Assembly (NCBI GenBank): GCA_002701555.1
Contig: NZVS01000051.1
Location: 1 to 15,458 of the forward strand
Reading direction: 5' to 3'
Length of the DNA: 15,458 bases
Origin: Alphaproteobacteria bacterium
GTDB lineage: Bacteria > Pseudomonadota > Alphaproteobacteria > Micavibrionales > Micavibrionaceae
A program made the translations under genes and the position numbers. Below are positions 7,102 through 13,247 of the stretch, in pieces (within the stretch, counting starts at the first letter, position 1; the number at the start of each line of letters is the position of its first letter). The notes beneath the pieces were generated by a model. It saw only the letters and a program-made list of their open reading frames with translations, did not search any database and was not told where the DNA came from.

Positions 7102-7734
7102 ATGAAGAAAAATGATGTGAGAACCTTTTTTGAAAGGTTGGAAGAAAGAAATCCCGAACCTGTTGGTGAATTAAATTACAACAATTCTTTTACCTTGCTT
7201 GTTGCCGTCGTTTTATCTGCTCAGGCGACAGATAAAGGGGTTAACAAAGCAACTAAAAAACTTTTCGAAATCGCTGATACACCTGAAAAAATGTACGCCC
7301 TAGGCGAGGATGGCATTCGCAATCATATTAAGACCATTGGCCTCTATAACGCAAAAGCTGCAAATGTTTATAAATTATGCAACCAGTTAATAGATAATCA
7401 TAGTAGCCAAGTTCCTGAAACACGTGAAGAACTTATAAAGCTGTCAGGTGTTGGGCGAAAAACGGCAAACGTTGTTCTTAATATCGCTTTTGGACAACCC
7501 ACAATCGCAGTTGATACCCATATCTTCCGTGTATCAAACAGAACAGGACTTGCACGTGGCAAAACAGTTGAGAAGGTTGAAGAAAAACTTGAGAAAGTTA
7601 TTCCTGATGAATTCCGCCTTCATGCGCATCATTGGTTAATATTGCATGGGCGCTATATTTGTAAAGCAAGAACACCTGATTGCGCCAACTGCCCGGTTAT
7701 AGATTTATGTGCTTTTAAAGATAAGGTTTTATGA
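7102..7734 (+). CDS. nth: Endonuclease III
   Basis: Endonuclease III is a bifunctional glycosylase/AP lyase that removes oxidised pyrimidines in base excision repair. From the ATG at 7102 the product has 210 residues, and its key residues fall at the E. coli Nth numbers. The helix-hairpin-helix LSGVGRKTANVVL puts the catalytic lysine at 120. VDTHIFRV puts the catalytic aspartate at 138. The [4Fe-4S] ligands C187, C194, C197 and C203 follow the C-x6-C-x2-C-x5-C spacing. This numbering, together with the promoter, supports 7102 rather than the in-frame ATG at 7072, which would add ten unconserved residues. The stop codon overlaps that of the convergent gene by six bases. It is divergent from ogt. 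Confidence 0.97.
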   Translation: MKKNDVRTFFERLEERNPEPVGELNYNNSFTLLVAVVLSAQATDKGVNKATKKLFEIADTPEKMYALGEDGIRNHIKTIGLYNAKAANVYKLCNQLIDNHSSQVPETREELIKLSGVGRKTANVVLNIAFGQPTIAVDTHIFRVSNRTGLARGKTVEKVEEKLEKVIPDEFRLHAHHWLILHGRYICKARTPDCANCPVIDLCAFKDKVL

Positions 7735-8454
7735 AAGCGTTTCGTCTGCCAAAGCAAGCTGCATTGAGCTTGGCTTCTTGTTGTTCTTCTCATCCAATAG
7801 ACTTTGAAAACATTCGCTTTGTTCAGCTTCAGTGTTCATAGGTATTGCAAAATCAGACATTTTTTCCGCAATTACTGCATCACGCGATCTCATGCGGAAA
7901 CCATTCAACTGGCTGGCTTCTATCCCTGAGTTGTTGTTAACGGTAAAGTAAAAGTCAGCCACGCATATTTGAGATCTATACTGTTTAACAACAACATCCT
8001 CGTCTTTTCGCTCAAATGCCGGGTCTGACAGAAGCCTGGTTACATCAGCCCCTTTTAAACTCAAAAGAGTTTTGGGCTTATATGATATTTTTGAAATTAA
8101 GAAGCTATCCGCCTCAGTTATATTCGGGTTGGCAAGTGCCGTAACAATCGAATAATTGGGAGGGTAGACTAAATTCTGGTTTTTAGCCTGAACATCTTGC
8201 AATGATCCTGTAATGAAATAGAGGCCTGCAACGAATAACACCAGTGTGAGTGGAGCAGCAAAGGATGAGCGTTGAAATTTAGCAACGGCCGAATTCCTTG
8301 CTATACGGCGGTTCGCTTGAAGAGTTCTTTTGTGCACCCTTCTCTGAAACCCACCTAGACCTTTTGCCAGATCATCCATGTTTTTAATAATGGATGATTC
8401 GGGTAAATATTTTTTTAATTTGCTAATGCTGTGCATTACATTTCGCAGAAACAT
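7729..8454 (-). CDS. Single-pass membrane protein of unknown function, downstream of bactofilin
   Basis: I do not recognise this 241-residue protein. Residues 1-64 are strongly basic (KLKKY, RRVHKR, RRIAR). One membrane span follows at about 66-84, then a domain of some 155 residues. By the positive-inside rule the N-terminus is cytoplasmic and the rest periplasmic. Two cysteines in the outer part (164 and 215) could form a disulfide. It starts 28 bases after the bactofilin stop, with AGAGG about ten bases before its ATG, so the two probably form an operon. The layout of a basic cytoplasmic tail, one span and a periplasmic domain resembles the bactofilin-linked M23 peptidase LmdC, but I see no M23 zinc motifs. 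A bactofilin partner is an inference from context. An alternative start is the ATG six codons in (MHSISK). Confidence 0.8.
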   Translation of the reverse strand: MFLRNVMHSISKLKKYLPESSIIKNMDDLAKGLGGFQRRVHKRTLQANRRIARNSAVAKFQRSSFAAPLTLVLFVAGLYFITGSLQDVQAKNQNLVYPPNYSIVTALANPNITEADSFLISKISYKPKTLLSLKGADVTRLLSDPAFERKDEDVVVKQYRSQICVADFYFTVNNNSGIEASQLNGFRMRSRDAVIAEKMSDFAIPMNTEAEQSECFQSLLDEKNNKKPSSMQLALADETLS

Positions 8455-8482
8455 CTGTTTCTGCCTCTTGCTCTATAAGCCT

Positions 8483-9367
8483 TTACTTACCGGCAGCTTT
8501 ACGTGCGCTTGAAAAATCAGCACCACCATCTTTACCGGTAGATGTTTTTGAATCCCCAGCAGACGCATTAAGTGGGGACAAAGTTCCATCCAGCTTCGCA
8601 CCTGCCTCAATTGACAGTTCTCCGTAAGTAATTGTACCTGTAACAGAGCCTGTTGACTTAACATTTAAACGGCCACTTATTGTAATATCACCTTCAAAAC
8701 GGCCTGCGATCGTCGCTTGCTCTATTTCGACAGTACCATAGAAAGTACCGGCTGAAGAAATTTCAAGAACTTTTGCACCTTTCAATGCCGCTTCAACTGT
8801 TCCCTCAACCAAAAGATGATCACAGGACTCAATCTCCCCTGACATGGTAATACCTTCACCGATTGTCAAACGTCTGCCACCTGTGCTTGCGCCTGCAGAT
8901 GGTGTAGTTCCTGTTGTACCGCTCGCCGCATATGGTGTTGGGTTATATGTACCATATGAAGGTGTTGCCGGACGAGGAGTTGTCTCAGGTCTCTGGAAAG
9001 GGCTGGACGATGAGGGTATACCAACTTTGTTTGTATCTGTTGAAGAAGTCTCTGTTGAAGAGGTTTTAGTGTCTTCTGTTTTGGTATCCTGCTCAGGTGT
9101 CATGTCGGTCTTGTCCTTTCCAGTAAAAGTAGATGTGGGAGATGTGTTTTCAATATCTGTCGCCGCGGTTTCCGCAGTTTCAGCTTTAGGTGTATTTTGT
9201 TCTGTGGCGGTTGCTTCAGTTCCCGACTTTTTGTCGGCATCCAGGTCAAATGAGGTTTGGTTTGTATTGGCAGGAGATGATTTAGAAGCCGTATTTGTGG
9301 TTTTGTCATCTACATCTTTTTCAGTTTCAGTATTTTGAGTATCACTCGTTTTTGGCCTATGAAACAT
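8483..9367 (-). CDS. Bactofilin with a long Thr/Ser-rich N-terminal extension
   Basis: Bactofilins polymerise without nucleotide into beta-helical filaments that organise cell-wall enzymes, stalks or poles on the cytoplasmic side of the membrane. Residues about 165-266 of this 294-residue product are the bactofilin (DUF583) domain: RRLTIGEGITMSGEI, then short repeating turns such as VEGTVEAALKG, GTFYGTVEIEQATIAG, RFEGDITISGRLNV and GSVTGTITYGELSIEAGAKLDGTL, as expected of a beta-helix. Residues 1-164 are an unusually long low-complexity extension rich in Thr, Ser, Glu, Asp and Pro with no predicted fold. The C-terminal tail (267-294) is also disordered. GAGGA precedes the ATG. It lies 120 bases after uvrC in the same direction and leads a two-gene unit with the membrane protein behind it. 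Confidence 0.9.
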   Translation of the reverse strand: MFHRPKTSDTQNTETEKDVDDKTTNTASKSSPANTNQTSFDLDADKKSGTEATATEQNTPKAETAETAATDIENTSPTSTFTGKDKTDMTPEQDTKTEDTKTSSTETSSTDTNKVGIPSSSSPFQRPETTPRPATPSYGTYNPTPYAASGTTGTTPSAGASTGGRRLTIGEGITMSGEIESCDHLLVEGTVEAALKGAKVLEISSAGTFYGTVEIEQATIAGRFEGDITISGRLNVKSTGSVTGTITYGELSIEAGAKLDGTLSPLNASAGDSKTSTGKDGGADFSSARKAAGK

Positions 9368-9389
9368 ACATCCTCACTCCATTTAACTT

Positions 9390-9410
9390 TTGCTGTTATA
9401 AAAACAGCAA
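9390..9410 (-). promoter_or_regulatory. Perfect inverted repeat over the candidate bactofilin -10
   Basis: TTGCTGTT (9390-9397) and AACAGCAA (9403-9410) are exact complements around a five-base centre. On the minus strand the repeat contains TATAAC (9400-9395), a good -10 match about 28 bases before the bactofilin ATG. A TTTAAG lies 18 bases upstream as a poor -35. No T-run follows on either strand, so it is not a terminator. It looks more like an operator overlapping the promoter. Confidence 0.45.
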
Positions 9411-9487
9411 AGCCATGACTTAAAATTTTAGTATTGGCGGGCACAATAACACGAGATTTCCGGCTCGCGCAAGCTTTTTAGAAGGCT

Positions 9488-11362
9488 TCACCCAGCAGAA
9501 TTCAAATAATTATAGATTTTCTCTGCCAATTGTCTGGATATACCTTCAACACTTATTAAGTCGTCTATAGCTGCTCTTTCCACCGCTTTTGCAGACCCGA
9601 AGTGATGCAACAGTTCTTTTTTTCTTTTTGCACCTATTCCCGGCACATCATCAAGACGAGACACACTAATATCTTTTTTACGCCTAGTACGATGCGCTCC
9701 TATTGCAAATCTATGGGCCTCATCCCTGAGCCTTTGTAGGTAAAAAAGAACCGGATCATTGACTTCAAGTTGAAAACTGTCTTGCCCCTCCCTGTGAAAT
9801 TGCTCCCGGCCTGCATTACGGTCAGGCCCTTTTGATATAGCTACAATGTTTAGATCATCTTTGAGGTCAAGGTCTTCAAGCACAGATAGAACAGAAGACA
9901 ACTGCCCTTTCCCACCATCTATCAGGACAAGATCGGGTTTATTCTGGGTGGCGGAATCGGGATCCTCCTCAATTTCTTTCTTAAGCCTGGAAAAACGTCG
10001 CTCCATAACCTCTCTCATCATGCCAAAATCATCAGCCTCACCTGCTTGCTTGATGTTAAACTTACGATAGGCATTTTTTATAAACCCCTCAGGTCCGGCA
10101 ACAATCATGGCACCTACCATATTACTTCCTGAAATATGCGAGTTATCATAAACTTCTATTCTTTCAGGAATATCATCAAGATCGAAAAGCTCTACCAACG
10201 CCTCCAGACACTCCTCGTCATTGCTTGCTTCGCTGACTTTACGCTTCAAGGCTTGAACCGCATTAACCTCGACAAATCCGATCAGCTTTTTGCGCGTACC
10301 ACGCACAGGGCACGATATCTCAACCTTTGCTGTCCTTTGTGCCGATAAAGCCTCTGCCAGCAACTCATGTTCAGGAAGCGGTTTGTTTACAAGCAACAAA
10401 GGTGGAATGGGTTTATTCTCATAGAACTGAACTAGAAAAGCAGAGAGAATATTTGCAGGATCTTCATCAGGGTCATGTTTTGGGAAATAGGATTTGTTAC
10501 CGAAATTTTGTCCGCCCCTGAAAAAGAAGGTTTGAATAGCACTTCGCCCCTTCTCCATAGCAATTGCATGCACATCGGCATCTCGGATTTCACCAACATT
10601 TATTGTTTGTTTTGATTGAATTGCCGATAATGCACGTAACCTGTCCCTGTATTTTGCCGCATTTTCAAAATCAAGCTTCTCACTCGCTTCTTCCATCCGT
10701 TTGCGAAAACGGTTTTGTATATTTTTGCTGTCCCCTTCAAGAAAGTCCTCGGCTTCCTTGACCTGTAGCATATATTCTTCACGGGTTACAAAATTCACGC
10801 ATGGCGCAGTGCATCTTTTTATATGATATTGCAGACAGGGCCTTTTGCGAGAGTCAAACATATTGTCTGTACAGTTTCTTAACATGAATGCACGCTGCAA
10901 TGCCGTAATGGTTCTGTTCACGGCCCCAGCTGATGCAAAAGGTCCATAATATTCACCCTTAATAGTTTTAGTTCCACGATGCTTTACAAGACGCGGATAA
11001 TCATGATTTCCGGTAATGCATATATATGGGAAAGATTTATCGTCCCTGAGAACAATGTTGTATCGGGGCTTTAATTTTTTGATCAGGTTGGATTCAAGCA
11101 GTAATGCTTCTACTTCGCTGTGCGTATTAATAATTTCCATGCTATGTGTTTCAGCAACCATTCTCTGCAATCTGACAGGAAGTTTGGCTATCTGTGTATA
11201 GCTTAAAACGCGCCTTTTGAGAGCCCTCGCCTTACCAACATATAAAACATCCCCCTTTTCTGACAACATACGATAGACACCAGGTGTCTGACCAAGTTGC
11301 GCGGCAACTGATCGTATTGTTTTCTGACCTTTTTCAAGGGATATACTGTCATTTTTAGGCAT
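9488..11362 (-). CDS. uvrC: Excinuclease ABC subunit C
   Basis: UvrC makes the two incisions around a lesion after UvrA and UvrB have located it in nucleotide excision repair. The 624-residue product has every expected domain. The GIY-YIG nuclease is at residues about 26-102 (GVYRML at 28-33, VLYVGKA at 39-45, then the LLLESNLIKKLKPRYN stretch). A Cys-containing segment has RPCLQYHIKRCTAPC. The UVR motif that meets UvrB has KRMEEASEKLDFENAAKYRDRL. The RNase H-like 5' nuclease has RIEVYDNSHISGSNMVGAM and DLVLIDGGKGQLSSV. The tandem helix-hairpin-helix end has LDDVPGIGAKRKKELLHHFG. The ATG at 11362 has no Shine-Dalgarno, and I could not place a convincing promoter before it. Neighbours differ from the pgsA often found behind uvrC in alphaproteobacteria. 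Confidence 0.98.
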   Translation of the reverse strand: MPKNDSISLEKGQKTIRSVAAQLGQTPGVYRMLSEKGDVLYVGKARALKRRVLSYTQIAKLPVRLQRMVAETHSMEIINTHSEVEALLLESNLIKKLKPRYNIVLRDDKSFPYICITGNHDYPRLVKHRGTKTIKGEYYGPFASAGAVNRTITALQRAFMLRNCTDNMFDSRKRPCLQYHIKRCTAPCVNFVTREEYMLQVKEAEDFLEGDSKNIQNRFRKRMEEASEKLDFENAAKYRDRLRALSAIQSKQTINVGEIRDADVHAIAMEKGRSAIQTFFFRGGQNFGNKSYFPKHDPDEDPANILSAFLVQFYENKPIPPLLLVNKPLPEHELLAEALSAQRTAKVEISCPVRGTRKKLIGFVEVNAVQALKRKVSEASNDEECLEALVELFDLDDIPERIEVYDNSHISGSNMVGAMIVAGPEGFIKNAYRKFNIKQAGEADDFGMMREVMERRFSRLKKEIEEDPDSATQNKPDLVLIDGGKGQLSSVLSVLEDLDLKDDLNIVAISKGPDRNAGREQFHREGQDSFQLEVNDPVLFYLQRLRDEAHRFAIGAHRTRRKKDISVSRLDDVPGIGAKRKKELLHHFGSAKAVERAAIDDLISVEGISRQLAEKIYNYLNSAG

Positions 11363-11413
11363 TACAATATAGGTAGTTCAAAAGCTTTGAAAGCGCAAGA
11401 AGCGGGGAATGGC

Positions 11414-11441
11414 TTGACAAAAAAAGTTAATTTAGTTTAAA
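11414..11441 (+). promoter_or_regulatory. Candidate promoter of the pentapeptide-repeat gene
   Basis: A perfect TTGACA (11414-11419) followed 16 bases later by TTTAAA (11436-11441) in an AT-rich stretch. This predicts a leader of about 45 bases before the ATG at 11495. The -10 assignment is uncertain. Confidence 0.45.
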
Positions 11442-11494
11442 GGATGTAATTATTGAGAACATGCAAGTATTAAAAATCGAACAGGAGGGCAGAA

Positions 11495-12046
11495 ATGAAT
11501 ATTCTATCACGTCAAGGAGAAGCACTTTACTCACATAATACAGAAAACCTAAGATACGCGTTGGAACAAGCTATTATTTCAGGTTTTGATCTTTCCGGAG
11601 CTTCAATAACGCAAGCAGATCTTCGTAATGCCAATCTAGACGGCGCAATTCTTGGAAATGCGTTCTTTTCAGAAGTCGACTTTAGTGGCGCAAATATGTC
11701 CGAATGCGCTTTGGACAATGCCGTTTTTATTAATTGTAAATTTTATGATACCTGTTTTGCAGAGAGCAGCCTAAGAAATGCCGAATTTAATAATTGCAAC
11801 TACGGCGATACGGATTTTGCCTATACTTGCTTAGATGGGATAAAGGTAAAAACTGACAGGCTTAGCTATTTTAATTTCAATAGTGCAGAAAGCTTGTCAA
11901 AAGCGAGCTTTGTATGGCGCGGGAAAAACATTCCAATGAGCACCTCACCCGCAATTTACCAAAATGCGCAAGATAGTATGATGGTGTTTGACAGCCATAT
12001 TCTTTGCAACGGGAAAATTTTCAAATGCAAGAAAGTATTTAGTTAA
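11495..12046 (+). CDS. Pentapeptide-repeat protein
   Basis: The 183-residue product has no signal peptide, so it is probably cytoplasmic. Residues about 31-115 are consecutive pentapeptide repeats of the A(D/N)LXX type (FDLSG, ADLRN, ANLDG, AILGN, VDFSG, ANMSE, then less regular units CALDN, AVFIN, SSLRN, AEFNN), which fold as a right-handed square beta-helix. The region 116-183 is not repetitive and contains SYFNFN, WRGKNIP and a short Cys-containing end; I do not recognise it. Seven cysteines lie in the second half. Members range from gyrase-protecting DNA mimics (Qnr, MfpA) to scaffold-like proteins of unknown role. This one is shorter than Qnr and I see no basis for assigning gyrase protection. 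A strong AGGAGG precedes the ATG. It stands alone, divergent from uvrC, with no clear terminator behind it. Confidence 0.85.
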   Translation: MNILSRQGEALYSHNTENLRYALEQAIISGFDLSGASITQADLRNANLDGAILGNAFFSEVDFSGANMSECALDNAVFINCKFYDTCFAESSLRNAEFNNCNYGDTDFAYTCLDGIKVKTDRLSYFNFNSAESLSKASFVWRGKNIPMSTSPAIYQNAQDSMMVFDSHILCNGKIFKCKKVFS

Positions 12047-12369
12047 GAACGCTTATACGGGGACACTAATACAATAGTACTCTCAACTTTACCGCTTATT
12101 TAACATTCTCTATTTATGTTCCCTCATACCAAAGTATAGGTCTCCTCTGGCGGCCTCTCCGTAATCAATCGAATTATCAGGGTTTCAAGTCATGAATATA
12201 TATTTTCGCTGTAAAAATATCTTCGCTGTTTATTTCGAAATCAGTACCATATTAGGAAAAAAACCATTGTTTTCCTTATATAAATATCATAAGGAGTATA
12301 TAGTAGACATGCCATTTACGACGCTTATTTTATCACCTTCTTCGGTGTTAAAACGGGATATAGTAACTT
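12047..12369. other. Intergenic region of 323 bases, AT-rich, no convincing gene
   Basis: No terminator is evident after the pentapeptide gene. A frame open from 12192 runs into the MarR gene out of phase. Its last 35 codons could start at an ATG at 12309, 12 bases after an AAGGAG, which is too far for a good site, so I do not call it. Inverted repeats in the second half are listed separately. TATAGT (12359-12364) lies just before the MarR gene but lacks a matching -35. Confidence 0.5.
12254..12295 (+). promoter_or_regulatory. Two overlapping, mutually exclusive inverted repeats upstream of the MarR-type gene
   Basis: AGGAAAA (12254-12260) complements TTTTCCT (12270-12276). The overlapping TCCTTAT (12273-12279) complements ATAAGGA (12289-12295). 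Each pair is seven bases with a nine-base spacer, and both share the central TCCT arm, so only one could form in RNA at a time. As DNA they could be AT-rich operators of the kind MarR proteins bind. As RNA they could be alternative folds that expose or hide the AAGGAG at 12291-12296. Chance in AT-rich sequence is possible. Confidence 0.35.
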
Positions 12370-12738
12370 ATGAACAACAAAAAAAACGGACAGGTGAAAA
12401 ATCCTACTCAACTTGACACCTTCGTAAATGTTATTGATATATTCAGAAACATTGATAGTGAATTCCCAATACAGTACATGCTTTGCCTCGCAGAGATAGC
12501 AAGAACAGAAGGTGTTTCTCTAACAGAGTTAGCCGAGCGTACCCAAATGTCTTTATCTACAGTTTCAAGAGTTGTCGGCGCTTTATCCAATTACAGGTCA
12601 AATAACCAGCCCTATAAATTAGTTAGCATGCAAGTTTCCAAGACAGAGAGACGTCGCAAAGAGCTTTCTTTGACTGCTAAAGGGCACAGCTTAATAAATA
12701 AACTTAACAAAGTCCTTTATAATTCTTCTGAAAAATAA
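12370..12738 (+). CDS. Short MarR-family winged-helix transcriptional regulator
   Basis: The 122-residue product matches the MarR DNA-binding core. PIQYMLCLAEIART (33-46) is the helix leading into the domain. VSLTELAERTQMSLSTVSRVVGAL (49-72) is the helix-turn-helix. LVSMQVSKTERRRKELSLTAKGHSLINKL (84-112) is the wing with the usual RRKEL-LT--G pattern, where a D-x-RRK acid is replaced by E. It is shorter than the usual 140-150 residues, with a reduced N-terminal dimerisation helix and only a short C-terminal helix. No good Shine-Dalgarno precedes the ATG; GGGA lies about 14 bases away. Inverted repeats some 75-115 bases upstream are candidate autoregulatory sites. It is transcribed towards the two microprotein genes, which it may control; the effector is unknown. 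Confidence 0.8.
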   Translation: MNNKKNGQVKNPTQLDTFVNVIDIFRNIDSEFPIQYMLCLAEIARTEGVSLTELAERTQMSLSTVSRVVGALSNYRSNNQPYKLVSMQVSKTERRRKELSLTAKGHSLINKLNKVLYNSSEK

Positions 12739-12829
12739 GGGGAACTTTTATCTGTTCCAAACTTTTGTTACATACATAGGTGCCCTTCCGGCGCATCAAA
12801 CAATATTCAAAAAATTTATGGAGTATAAG

Positions 12830-12997
12830 ATGTCAAAAGATGCAGGAAAAAAATCAGGATTAGTTATGCTTATAGTGGTACTTGCCGTTGTAGCTTTTGC
12901 TGGCGGATACTATTATTATCAGCAGAAAGACAAGGAAACATTGTTCGATGTGAATGTTGGCGGTGAAAATTTCAGCGCTACTGTTGAACAAGAATAA
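12830..12997 (+). CDS. Single-span membrane microprotein A (55 residues), first of a tandem pair
   Basis: An ATG at 12830 preceded by GGAG six bases upstream opens a 55-codon frame ending in TAA at 12995-12997. The protein has a short basic N-terminus (MSKDAGKKSG), one hydrophobic span at about residues 11-26, the box AFAGGYYYYQQKDK (22-35) and an acidic tail with VNVGGENFSATVEQE. By charge it should sit N-in, tail-out in the inner membrane. It aligns without gaps to the next gene, with 29 of 55 residues identical by my count, which is the strongest evidence that both are real. It is shorter than many gene-calling cut-offs. I do not recognise the family. Confidence 0.85.
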   Translation: MSKDAGKKSGLVMLIVVLAVVAFAGGYYYYQQKDKETLFDVNVGGENFSATVEQE

Positions 12998-13019
12998 TCT
13001 AACGAGAAAAGGAAAAAAT

Positions 13020-13196
13020 ATGTCAGATAATTCAGGAAATACAGCAGGGCTTACAGCCCTTATAATAGTTCTACTTGTTGTTGCATTTGCAGGTGGGTAC
13101 TACTTTTACCAACAAAAAGACAAAGACACAGTCATCGAAATGGATTTGGGTGGCGAAGAAACAAGTCTTGAAATTGATGGCCCTAACGGCGAATAA
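13020..13196 (+). CDS. Single-span membrane microprotein B (58 residues), second of a tandem pair
   Basis: The ATG at 13020 is preceded by AAGGA at good spacing, 22 bases after the stop of microprotein A. An earlier in-frame start at 12954 would overlap A and add unconserved residues, so it was rejected. The 58-residue protein has a polar N-terminus (MSDNSGNTAG) without the lysines of A, a hydrophobic span (11-26), the shared box AFAGGYYFYQQKDK and an acidic tail (IEMDLGGEETSLEIDGPNGE). The span and box are nearly identical to A while the ends differ, as after a duplication followed by divergence of the exposed parts. A strong bidirectional terminator closes the unit 17 bases on. The function is unknown; small inner-membrane proteins of this kind often modulate larger complexes. 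Confidence 0.87.
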   Translation: MSDNSGNTAGLTALIIVLLVVAFAGGYYFYQQKDKDTVIEMDLGGEETSLEIDGPNGE

Positions 13197-13212
13197 GTCT
13201 ACCGAACAATAT

Positions 13213-13243
13213 AAAAAGCCCGCCCCCATAAGGCGGGCTTTTT
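13213..13243. terminator. Bidirectional terminator between microprotein B and the DLH-like gene
   Basis: AAAAAGCCCGCC (13213-13224) and GGCGGGCTTTTT (13232-13243) form a 12-base stem with a CCCATAA loop. There are T residues after it on the plus strand and, read on the minus strand, also after the stem. It serves the convergent genes on both sides. Confidence 0.92.
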
Positions 13244-13247
13244 TATT

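Noticed and set aside
8844..9338. 164-codon plus-strand frame antisense to bactofilin
   Set aside because: It is a mirror of the Thr/Ser/Ala-rich coding strand, rich in Val and Ser with no motif; the bactofilin frame is certain.
11363..11420. Shared -35 (TGACAA region) serving uvrC as in the other divergent gaps
   Set aside because: The minus-strand TTGTCA at 11420-11415 has no acceptable -10 at 16-18 bases, so the pattern does not extend to this gap on present evidence.
11495..12046. Qnr/MfpA-type quinolone protection protein
   Set aside because: The repeats are fewer and less regular and the C-terminal part is unrelated; the fold alone does not show gyrase binding.
12192..12416. 74-codon plus-strand frame ahead of the MarR-type gene
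   Set aside because: No proper ribosome binding site, AT-driven composition, and it runs out of phase into the MarR gene. A 35-codon leader from 12309 remains a weak possibility.
12739..12829. GGAAC-N8-GTTCC after the MarR-type gene as a terminator
   Set aside because: The five-base stem is weak and lacks a clear T-run.
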